5,947 nucleotides of DNA from the NCBI GenBank assembly GCA_005791855.1, contig SXUH01000450.1:1-5947 (forward strand), in the 5' to 3' direction. How positions within the stretch are numbered: the first letter of the stretch is position 1; each line of letters opens with the position of its first letter. A model generated the notes under the pieces. The model had not been told where the DNA came from, ran no database searches, and was given only the letters and a program-made list of their open reading frames with translations. Below are positions 1-4,784 of this stretch, piece after piece. This DNA is from Bdellovibrionales bacterium (GTDB lineage Bacteria; Bdellovibrionota; Bacteriovoracia; Bacteriovoracales; Bacteriovoracaceae). Both the position numbers and the translations under genes were made by a program.

Positions 1-2
1 CC

Positions 3-611
3 CTCAGCACCCAGGACCCGGAGACCGTCGACTCCGCGACCCTCGGAACTCTACTCCGGCATCTCTCGTCCAAGCTCCCGCCGGCGGGCGCGACCTACTT
101 CCGTCCCTTAAGGCCCGCGGATCTAAGGTCCTTCAAGGCCTGGGTCTCCGATCCCGAAGTCATCCGCTACTCGATGACGAAGTTCCACCGGATCTCCACC
201 GAGGCGCAGGTCACCGAGTGGTTCCAGTCGACCCTGGACGACGCGAAGGCATTCCAACTCGGGATCGTGGATCGGCAGAGCGACCAGCTCATCGGCTACG
301 CCGGCATCGCGGGCCTCAACGAGATCGACGGCAACGGGGAGTACTTCATCCTCATCGGAGACCGGACCTCCTGGGGGAAGGGGATCGCCTCCGCCGTGAC
401 CAAGGAGATCGTGCACCTGGGGTTCGCCGAGCTCGGACTCCACCGCATCTTCCTCACCGCCTCCAGCGACAATCCCGGTGCGCTCCGGGCCTACGAAAGA
501 GCTGGCTTCCGCTGCGAAGGGAGGATGCGCGAGGCCTTCCACAGGAACAACAAGTTCTCTGATAAGATCATCATGGGCATCCTCCGCCGGGAGCACGCTC
601 CAACGCCCTAA
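3..611 (+). CDS. GNAT-family N-acetyltransferase (RimJ/RimL-like), 5' end outside window
   Basis: This is a predicted acetyl-CoA-dependent N-acetyltransferase. The frame stays open from base 3 to the TAA at 609-611. The first in-frame ATG (174) cannot be the true start, because the usual N-terminal GNAT strand and helix (FRPLRPADLRSF, then W-V-S-D-P-E-V-I-R-Y, about bases 105-170) lie upstream of it, and no ATG/GTG/TTG occurs in frame before 174. Other family marks are the central strand segments around QLIGYAGIAGLNEID, the acetyl-CoA pyrophosphate loop as W-G-K-G-I-A (near base 375), and the C-terminal NPGALRAYERAGF segment, which is typical of the RimJ/RimL/aminoglycoside 6'-type branch. 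About 34 residues precede the recognisable domain (bases 3-104) and match nothing I recognise. They may be an N-terminal extension or the tail of an upstream fused domain. The substrate cannot be predicted: protein N-termini, antibiotics, sugars and polyamines are all possible. The gene is followed by 217 bp without a gene, so it probably ends its transcription unit. Confidence 0.88.
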   Translation, partial: LSTQDPETVDSATLGTLLRHLSSKLPPAGATYFRPLRPADLRSFKAWVSDPEVIRYSMTKFHRISTEAQVTEWFQSTLDDAKAFQLGIVDRQSDQLIGYAGIAGLNEIDGNGEYFILIGDRTSWGKGIASAVTKEIVHLGFAELGLHRIFLTASSDNPGALRAYERAGFRCEGRMREAFHRNNKFSDKIIMGILRREHAPTP

Positions 612-828
612 TTTCGTACGGATTCCTCATATTTTTTTTCGGATCGAAGAATATTACTGGTTCGGATCGCCGTTTCCTCCTATACTCGACCTATCTGTTT
701 CCAACTAACTGCTATTAGTTTTTATCTCAGATTCCTTTTTCCAAAGCCCAAACCAATTCGCCGCTCACTCCTTACTAATAAAAATACTTTTGTCACATCC
801 AGTGACATGTTTACATCGGAGGCTCACA
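612..828 (+). promoter_or_regulatory. AT-rich promoter/leader region upstream of the RRM protein gene
   Basis: This 217-bp gap is visibly much richer in A/T than the flanking genes and holds no credible reading frame. Visible elements are a run of eight T at 632-639; a 9-bp direct repeat TTCGGATCG at 638-646 and 661-669; a good -10-like hexamer TATACT at 681-686 without a convincing -35 partner; a second A/T-rich stretch at 772-790; a dyad at 791-807; and the ribosome binding site CGGAGG at 817-822, six bases before the ATG at 829. If transcription starts after TATACT, the leader would be roughly 135 nt, reminiscent of cold-shock gene leaders. The start site itself is a guess. Confidence 0.5.
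791..807. repeat. Perfect inverted repeat TGTCAC-N5-GTGACA before the RRM gene
   Basis: TGTCAC (791-796) and GTGACA (802-807) are perfect complements around the spacer ATCCA. The element ends 9 bases before the Shine-Dalgarno sequence of the RRM gene. It could be a dimeric transcription-factor operator or, in the transcript, a short hairpin next to the ribosome binding site. The half-site resembles several regulator families only loosely, so no regulator is proposed. Confidence 0.55.
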
Positions 829-1104
829 ATGAGTCAGAAAATTTATGTCGGTAACCTCGGTTACTCAGTTAGCAACGACGCCCTCTCAGAAAAGTTCTCT
901 CAGTTCGGAACGGTAAGCTCCGCGAGAGTGGTCCTCGACCGCGATACCAATCGCAGCAAGGGCTTCGGCTTCGTAGAAATGTCCTCGAGCTCGGAAGCGG
1001 CGGACGCGATCCAGGGGCTCAACGGTACGGAGTTCGAAGGACGTCAGATGAACGTCTCCGAAGCCAAGCCCGTTGCCCCACGAGAAAACACTCGACGCTA
1101 CTAA
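829..1104 (+). CDS. Small single-RRM RNA-binding protein
   Basis: This is a 91-residue cytoplasmic RNA-binding protein made almost wholly of one RNA recognition motif (about residues 4-77). RNP2 is I-Y-V-G-N-L at residues 5-10 and RNP1 is K-G-F-G-F-V-E-M at 44-51. The aromatic RNA-stacking positions Tyr6, Phe46 and Phe48 are all present. The tail (78-91) is short and ends in basic residues. It lacks the long glycine-rich region seen in many cyanobacterial Rbp proteins. The ATG at 829 is chosen because CGGAGG (817-822) sits six bases upstream and the RRM begins directly after it. An in-frame TTG at 790 would add 13 unrelated residues across the inverted repeat. Compared with its neighbours, the gene uses more A/T-ending codons (TAT, GGT, GTT, GAA), which may reflect high expression. 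Bacterial RRM proteins of this size are associated with cold response and post-transcriptional control. The RNA target here is unknown. Confidence 0.93.
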   Translation: MSQKIYVGNLGYSVSNDALSEKFSQFGTVSSARVVLDRDTNRSKGFGFVEMSSSSEAADAIQGLNGTEFEGRQMNVSEAKPVAPRENTRRY

Positions 1105-1112
1105 GGTTCCTC

Positions 1113-1140
1113 CAGGCCATGCTCCTTCGAGCGTGGCCTG
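1113..1140 (+). terminator. Strong hairpin just after the RRM gene (probable terminator or 3' stabiliser)
   Basis: Bases 1113-1124 (CAGGCCATGCTC) pair with 1129-1140 (GAGCGTGGCCTG) in a 12-bp stem with one U-G wobble, closed by the loop CTTC (1125-1128). The stem starts 8 bases after the RRM stop codon. No T-run follows: the next bases are CCCCAGGCC. It is therefore not a textbook intrinsic terminator and may act with Rho or protect the mRNA 3' end. A second, competing hairpin shares its right arm (1135-1149). Confidence 0.6.
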
Positions 1141-1149
1141 CCCCAGGCC
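1135..1149 (+). repeat. Competing hairpin GGCCTG-CCC-CAGGCC
   Basis: GGCCTG (1135-1140) is perfectly complementary to CAGGCC (1144-1149) across a 3-base loop. Its left arm is also the right arm of the larger 1113-1140 hairpin, so the two structures exclude each other in RNA. The hexamer CAGGCC occurs at 1113-1118 and again at 1144-1149. Confidence 0.4.
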
Positions 1150-1259
1150 TCCCTGCATCGCCTAAACCGTCACAAGACATAGTATAAATCTAATTTTATC
1201 AAGTCCGCGTCTCTGCTAAGATCAACTCACAGCATCCTTTAAAATCTTGTGGAGTACTT
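1150..1259 (+). promoter_or_regulatory. AT-rich upstream region of the 41-aa lipoprotein gene
   Basis: The base composition turns A/T-rich between about 1170 and 1250, directly ahead of the small lipoprotein gene. Candidate -10 elements are TATAAA (1183-1188) and TAAGAT (1217-1222). The second carries an upstream TGC, giving an extended -10 appearance, and would put a start about 30 bases before the ATG. Neither has a convincing -35 box. GGAG at 1251-1254 is the ribosome binding site, five bases before the ATG at 1260. Confidence 0.4.
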
Positions 1260-1385
1260 ATGTCTCACTCACTCGTTCTGATCCTCGCGGTTCTCCTCGT
1301 CTCCTGTTCTTCCTTCGAAGGCAGGCACTCCGGAGAAGCCTCCGGCGTCAACTTCGAACGCCCCATGGACGTGCGCGAACGGTGA
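1260..1385 (+). CDS. Micro-lipoprotein (41 aa), family shared with the gene at 3388-3537
   Basis: This very small reading frame runs from ATG (1260) to TGA (1383-1385), with GGAG at 1251-1254 as a well-spaced ribosome binding site. Residues 4-15 form a hydrophobic stretch (S-L-V-L-I-L-A-V-L-L-V-S) ending in the lipobox L-V-S-C, with Cys16 as the expected lipidation site. The mature peptide would be only about 26 residues. It has Glu-Gly-Arg at 20-22 and ends with R-P-M-D-V-R-E-R. The signal h-region is not preceded by the usual Lys/Arg; only His3 is there, which is unusual. Cys16, Glu20-Gly21-Arg22, Gly25 and the P-[ML]-D-V segment near the C-terminus recur in the small protein encoded at 3388-3537. 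Its size recalls entericidin-type lipoproteins, but I see no sequence match to them and assign no function. The gene converges on the kinase gene, with 16 bases between their stop codons. Confidence 0.66.
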   Translation: MSHSLVLILAVLLVSCSSFEGRHSGEASGVNFERPMDVRER

Positions 1386-1401
1386 GCGAGCCCCGGGCGA
1401 C

Positions 1402-2478
1402 CTACCGAAGCGGGAGGGTGATGCGGACGAGGGTTCCTTTCGCTGGAGCCTCCGCCCGGATGGTCCCCCCGTGCGCTTCGATGATCTGCTTACTGATGTA
1501 GAGGCCCAGACCCATTCCCCTCGCGCCCTTTCGCTTGCTCCCGCGGTCGAAGCGACCGAAGACCTTCTCGGCGTCTGGTCCGGAGATCCCAGGGCCCTGG
1601 TCGGAGAAGTCGAGGACCGCGGTTCTTCCTTCCCGCCGGAGCAGAACCCGGACCCCCTTCCCGTCTGCGTGCCGGAGGGAGTTCACCAGCAGATTCGTAA
1701 ACACCTGCTCCAGGCGGATCGGATCGAAATGGCCCTCGAAGGTTCCCGGCTCGAGCTCAAGCTCCGGGGGAGCCTTCCCCTCCGCTTCGAAGAGCGGGAC
1801 AGCTTCCGAGACGACTCTCGAGAGTAACTGGCCCAGGCCCACGGGGCTCGGCTCGATCGAAAACCGCTCCCGGTCGATCCGGGAGACGTCGAGCATGTCC
1901 TCCACCAGCCGAGTCAGCTGGTCCACCGACCGGGCGACCTTACTCGCAAACTGGTGGTGGGGATCCGGCGTCTTCCGAAGATAGAGATCGGTCGCGAGCC
2001 TGAGGGACGTCAGCGGTGTCCGGAGCTCGTGGGAGGCGACGGCGAGGAATTCGTCTCGCAGATCCACCGCTTCCTCTAGCCTTTCGCGGGACCGGACGGT
2101 TCCGGAGAGATCCTGGATGACGTTGAGAAACCCAGAATGGGTTCCGTGAGCGTCGAAGATGGCCGCGAGGGTGACCCGTCCACGGAACACCTGTCCCCCC
2201 TTCCGGAGTCGCACGGTTTCGAAGACGGTGAAGCGAGTGCTCAGGGCGGCTTCGAGTTCTAACGCCGGAAGGCCCGAGGCCTTGTCCACGGGGGTGAACA
2301 GAAATCCGTAGTGCTCTCCGGTCACATCCTCCGCGGTGAAGCCGCAGAGGTGGGCCGCACCTTCGCTCCAGGTGAGGATCTTTCCTTGACGGTCAATGAG
2401 GATTATCGCGGAGTCTTTCAGTGCCAGGGCCAGGGCATGGAAGAGTGGTGATTCGATGAGCGTCTCCATGGCACACAT
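1402..2478 (-). CDS. Soluble PAS-domain sensor histidine kinase
   Basis: This is a 358-residue cytoplasmic histidine kinase with no membrane segment. Residues about 12-125 form a PAS sensor domain (S-A-I-I-L-I-D near the start, then an L-T-W-S-E-G-A-A helix region), including an N-V-I-Q-D-L-S strand followed by a short coiled linker. The HisKA dimerisation domain carries the H-box A-S-H-E-L-R-T-P-L with phospho-acceptor His150. The ATPase domain shows the N-box (around Asn266), G1 D-Q-G-P-G-I (293-298), F-box F-G-R-F-D-R-G (307-313) and G2 G-M-G-L-G-L-Y-I-S (from 321), so it appears catalytically intact. The ATG at 2478 is preferred because GGGGAAGGG (2487-2495) lies eight bases upstream. The ATG at 2469 and a TTG at 2502 are alternatives. 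The gene starts 55 bases after the stop of the LysR gene on the same strand and is probably co-transcribed. No response regulator is adjacent, and the ligand of the PAS domain is unknown. Confidence 0.92.
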   Translation of the reverse strand: MCAMETLIESPLFHALALALKDSAIILIDRQGKILTWSEGAAHLCGFTAEDVTGEHYGFLFTPVDKASGLPALELEAALSTRFTVFETVRLRKGGQVFRGRVTLAAIFDAHGTHSGFLNVIQDLSGTVRSRERLEEAVDLRDEFLAVASHELRTPLTSLRLATDLYLRKTPDPHHQFASKVARSVDQLTRLVEDMLDVSRIDRERFSIEPSPVGLGQLLSRVVSEAVPLFEAEGKAPPELELEPGTFEGHFDPIRLEQVFTNLLVNSLRHADGKGVRVLLRREGRTAVLDFSDQGPGISGPDAEKVFGRFDRGSKRKGARGMGLGLYISKQIIEAHGGTIRAEAPAKGTLVRITLPLR

Positions 2479-2533
2479 TACTCTAACCCTTCCCCGCTGC
2501 AAACTTAAGCTTCGTCCGCTTTATGCGAACCAT

Positions 2534-3361
2534 TCATGCTTTCCCGTCGTCAGGAAACTGGCCAAAGAATTCTTTTACCTTCGGGTCCTGGTACCTGGCG
2601 GGTGCGAGGAGACAAACTCTCTCGCGGTACCCGTCGATGACCGAGATCTCCTGGTGGTCCGTCGGCACGTGAGGTGAGAACGTGACCGTGACCATCCGGG
2701 GGAGGCGAACGGGGAGGACCTCGTTGATCTCCACCGTGAACTTCGGCTCCACCCCCGCTCTCTTTAACCACTCTTGGACCGGGAGTCGTCGCGGTGATTC
2801 GCGGGGAGGGAGGACGAAGACTCGGACGGCTTCCGTGGGAGACGTTGCCCTCGCCTCGCAGACCCGGAGCGGATGCTCCGAGAGGGTGACCTCGCGGTAC
2901 CCGCGCTCGGGCAACGGGTTCACGAAGAGGGCCGCATCGTACCGTCGGCCGAGGAGGACGGCGGAACTCGTGCCGAGGACCCGTTCGACCTGCACGGAGT
3001 TGAGACCGAGCTTGAGGGCCGACTCGAGGACCGTCGAGAGCGACTCCGCCGGGACGTCCGAGCCCACGACGAGGTGGAGGTCCCTCCGGAGCTCGTGGCT
3101 CTTGAGCCGACGCCGCAGGTCCTTCCCTTCAGCCATGATCGACCTCGCGTGCTCGAGGACGATGCGGCCCTCCGGAGTGAGTTCGAGCCGCTTTCCTTGT
3201 CGGTGGAAGAGGGTGACTCCGAGGTCCGCTTCGAACACCCGCAGCTGGGCGCTCAAGGTCGAGCTCCCGACCCCCAGGATCCGGGCGGCTTCGGCGATCC
3301 CCATGACCTCGGCGATGACTCGGAAGTAGTGGAGATGGTGAAAGTTGAGTGGCCGGTCCAT
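2534..3361 (-). CDS. LysR-family transcriptional regulator, NhaR-like
   Basis: This is a 275-residue DNA-binding regulator. Residues 6-65 form the winged helix-turn-helix. It begins N-F-H-H-L-H-Y-F, then I-A-E-A-A-R-I-L-G-V-G-S-S-T-L-S-A-Q-L (22-40) and L-G-V-T-L-F-H-R-Q-G-K-R-L-E-L-T-P-E-G (47-65). The opening resembles the NhaR branch (N-[YF]-x-H-L-x-Y-F). Residues 66-92 form the linker helix. The rest (95-275) is a recognisable but divergent and rather short effector domain; typical LysR proteins are 290-320 residues. The start at 3361 is set by a near-perfect Shine-Dalgarno sequence AAGGAGGT with six bases to the ATG. The same frame stays open for 69 further codons upstream, but that stretch is low-complexity Arg/Gly/Pro and overlaps a better gene (3388-3537). 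The gene is second in a minus-strand operon, 26 bases after the micro-lipoprotein and before the PAS kinase. The divergent gene at 3755 is the natural candidate target (inference). Confidence 0.9.
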   Translation of the reverse strand: MDRPLNFHHLHYFRVIAEVMGIAEAARILGVGSSTLSAQLRVFEADLGVTLFHRQGKRLELTPEGRIVLEHARSIMAEGKDLRRRLKSHELRRDLHLVVGSDVPAESLSTVLESALKLGLNSVQVERVLGTSSAVLLGRRYDAALFVNPLPERGYREVTLSEHPLRVCEARATSPTEAVRVFVLPPRESPRRLPVQEWLKRAGVEPKFTVEINEVLPVRLPRMVTVTFSPHVPTDHQEISVIDGYRERVCLLAPARYQDPKVKEFFGQFPDDGKA

Positions 3362-3387
3362 GCGCAACCTCCTTGGGAAGGCCCTAC

Positions 3388-3537
3388 CTAGTTGCGGACT
3401 CCGTGCCGGAGGCGGATGACGTCCAGGGGCGAGCGGTGGAGGCCCTCCCCCTTCTGCTCCGATCCTCCCATCCTCCCCTCCGAGTGAGCGCAGGCCCCGA
3501 ACACGACGGACAGGAGAAAACACAACACGAGTCTCAC
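3388..3537 (-). CDS. Micro-lipoprotein (49 aa), first gene of the LysR/kinase operon
   Basis: This is a 49-residue frame starting at GTG (3537) and ending at TAG (3388-3390). AAGGA lies seven bases upstream of the GTG. The N-terminus is a compact lipoprotein signal: Arg2, hydrophobic residues 3-14, then F-G-A-C with Cys16 as the lipidation site. The mature part (about 34 residues) is hydrophilic and carries S-E-G-R at 19-22, a Gly/Ser/Lys-rich middle, and R-S-P-L-D-V-I-R-L-R-H-G near the C-terminus. The cysteine position, the spacing of E-G-R behind it and the P-[ML]-D-V segment match the 41-aa lipoprotein at 1260-1385, so the two are probably homologous. The gene ends 26 bases before the LysR start and shares its strand, so co-transcription is likely. 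No function can be assigned. The GTG start and small size leave some doubt, but the lipobox, ribosome binding site and resemblance to the other protein support it. Confidence 0.62.
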   Translation of the reverse strand: MRLVLCFLLSVVFGACAHSEGRMGGSEQKGEGLHRSPLDVIRLRHGVRN

Positions 3538-3754
3538 GGCACTTCCTTTCCCCGGCGGACTCTCCCACCGGGACTTTCCTCTATCTTAGTCTCCGGAGAA
3601 GGATCCATGAAATCGATAAAATCACGATCTTGGTTTGTAAAAACGAATCCAGCTCCAGGCCGAGGTCGATCGCAAAAGACGATGAACTTCGTCGTATTTA
3701 ACCATTGGCCCTCGACCCCCGATCTGGCTTAGCGTAGTCGGAAAAGGAGTTCGC
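3538..3754. promoter_or_regulatory. Divergent regulatory region between the LysR operon and the beta-barrel gene
   Basis: This 217-bp region separates two divergent transcription units, the usual place for LysR-regulator binding sites. Its A/T-rich core is about 3605-3650. Dyads in it are ATCG-N9-CGAT (3612-3628) and the imperfect palindrome ACGATGAACTTCGTCGT (3679-3695). On the plus strand AAGGAG (3744-3749) is the ribosome binding site for the gene at 3755. No clear plus-strand promoter was found. A 41-codon frame at 3607-3732 is present but has atypical codon use (see findings). Confidence 0.5.
3613..3641 (-). promoter_or_regulatory. Candidate sigma-70-type promoter for the micro-lipoprotein/LysR/kinase operon
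   Basis: On the minus strand, TTTACA (3641-3636, five of six matches to the -35 consensus) is followed after exactly 17 bases by TATCGA (3618-3613, three of six to the -10 consensus). The start point would be near 3606, about 70 bases ahead of the GTG at 3537. The dyad ATCG-N9-CGAT overlaps the spacer and the -10, a position suited to autoregulation. The weak -10 keeps confidence low. An alternative -10, TAAGAT, lies at 3588-3583. Confidence 0.3.
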
Positions 3755-4666
3755 ATGAAAAAATCAAGCGTCGAAGTCCGGAATCTCAGATGGACACTGG
3801 TCTCCCTCTTCATCCTCTCCCTTGGCCTCACAAGCTTCAGCTCCCACGCCCAGGTTGGCCTCTCCACCACCGCGACGGTGAAGGAGGGGAGTCTGCGGAA
3901 GCTCGCGGAGCGCTTCGGGATGAACTACTTCAGCTTCTGGGAGGGGCCCTCCCTGGAAGACGGCCTCACCGGAAAGAACGAACTCGCAAGGCCCCTCGAC
4001 ACGGGCCTCTCCCTGTTCAACCTCGTCTCGGTCAAGTATAAGCTGAACGACACCTACAGCCTGGACCTGCAGAACCGGCTCGAGCTCATCCACACACAGG
4101 AGAACGAGTGGCGGTTCCAGGGCCTCCGGGCCGGGGTCAGCGGCACTCTCCTCAAGGGAGAGAGCTGGAACCTCTCCGGCGCCGTGAACACCGACGTCCC
4201 GGAGCTCAATGGCCGGGACGCCCGCGCGCGGACCGTCCTCTTCAACCCGGGCCTCTTCGCGGGCCTGACCTGGAACCTCGACCCGCGCTGGTCTCTCTAC
4301 ACCGTCCTCTCTCCACGGATCTTCTTCTACCGGGACGACCAGGCGGTCGAACCCGAGTGGCTGCTCGCGGGCCGGGACCCGGGGGAGAAACCCCGGGCCA
4401 TCCTCCAGGCGTTCCCGACGATCAACTACGCGATCAGCGATCGCTTCGGCCTTCGGAGTGGCCTCGACCTCCAGTTCCGGCAGTTCGTCGAGAGCGCTCC
4501 GACCTACCTCAAGCGCTGGCCCACGTCCTGGACCGTGGGCCCGACCATAATCCTGAGTAAGATGCTTAGCACGTACGTCTTCGTCCAGACCTGGCCCTTC
4601 GACGGGAAGGGCCTCAGCCGGGAGACCTCGAGCCTTGGGATGTGGCTCACGGGAGTGCTGTTCTAA
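3755..4666 (+). CDS. Exported, probably outer-membrane beta-barrel protein of unknown family
   Basis: This is a 303-residue protein with a clear Sec signal peptide: basic start M-K-K, Arg9 and Arg12, hydrophobic core about 14-28, and signal peptidase I site S-H-A|Q after residue 32. The mature part has many alternating hydrophobic/polar segments ending in aromatic residues, for example around LVSVKYKL, YSLDLQNRLEL, GLFAGLTWNL, WSLYTVLSPRIFFYR, GLRSGLDLQFRQF and TWPF. It ends in W-L-T-G-V-L-F, and a C-terminal Phe is the usual BamA recognition feature. I estimate about 10-12 strands. This is a pattern reading, not a prediction run. I do not recognise a named family, so porin, transporter or structural roles all remain open. 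The start is fixed by AAGGAG (3744-3749) five bases before the ATG. It lies divergent from the LysR operon and 118 bp ahead of a membrane kinase gene, which suggests an envelope-stress or envelope-remodelling context (inference). Confidence 0.82.
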   Translation: MKKSSVEVRNLRWTLVSLFILSLGLTSFSSHAQVGLSTTATVKEGSLRKLAERFGMNYFSFWEGPSLEDGLTGKNELARPLDTGLSLFNLVSVKYKLNDTYSLDLQNRLELIHTQENEWRFQGLRAGVSGTLLKGESWNLSGAVNTDVPELNGRDARARTVLFNPGLFAGLTWNLDPRWSLYTVLSPRIFFYRDDQAVEPEWLLAGRDPGEKPRAILQAFPTINYAISDRFGLRSGLDLQFRQFVESAPTYLKRWPTSWTVGPTIILSKMLSTYVFVQTWPFDGKGLSRETSSLGMWLTGVLF

Positions 4667-4784
4667 CCGGGAGCATCGTTTTTTCAGAGGGTAGGAATTC
4701 ATTATTTTCTATTACAAAAAGTCAGCGCCGGGACGCTAGAGTTTTAAGACGAGCCATCAACATCTTGGACCAGGAGGGGCGCCA
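4667..4784 (+). promoter_or_regulatory. Intergenic region ahead of the membrane kinase gene
   Basis: A run of six T at 4679-4684 follows the stop of the beta-barrel gene, but the upstream pairing (GTGCT with AGCAT, 12-base loop) is too weak to call a terminator. The A/T-rich segment 4695-4720 could contain a promoter; no paired -35/-10 is convincing. A small dyad AGCG-N6-CGCT lies at 4724-4737. AGGAGG (4772-4777) is a strong ribosome binding site seven bases before the ATG at 4785. Confidence 0.35.

Noticed and set aside
123..596. Long open frame on the minus strand opposite the acetyltransferase
   Set aside because: Its composition is that of a GC-rich antisense shadow (Asp/Glu/Val/Gly/Pro-rich, no domain), while the plus strand has clear GNAT motifs.
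1119..1187. 22-codon frame starting at ATG 1119 inside the hairpin region
   Set aside because: It has no ribosome binding site, lies within the 3' hairpins of the RRM gene and shows no signal or motif.
3362..3568. A 69-residue N-terminal extension of the LysR regulator (start at 3568)
   Set aside because: The stretch is low-complexity Arg/Gly/Pro typical of an out-of-frame GC-rich reading. The AAGGAGGT site and family alignment fix the start at 3361, and the micro-lipoprotein occupies the same bases in a better-supported frame.
4660..4690. Intrinsic terminator after the beta-barrel gene
   Set aside because: Six T are present at 4679-4684, but the only upstream pairing is a 5-bp stem with a wobble and a 12-base loop. 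CGGGAG repeats there are direct, not inverted.
3764..4702. 312-codon minus-strand frame opposite the beta-barrel gene
   Set aside because: It is low-complexity Glu/Val/Pro/Arg with no recognisable domain. The plus strand has signal peptide, ribosome binding site and barrel-like pattern.
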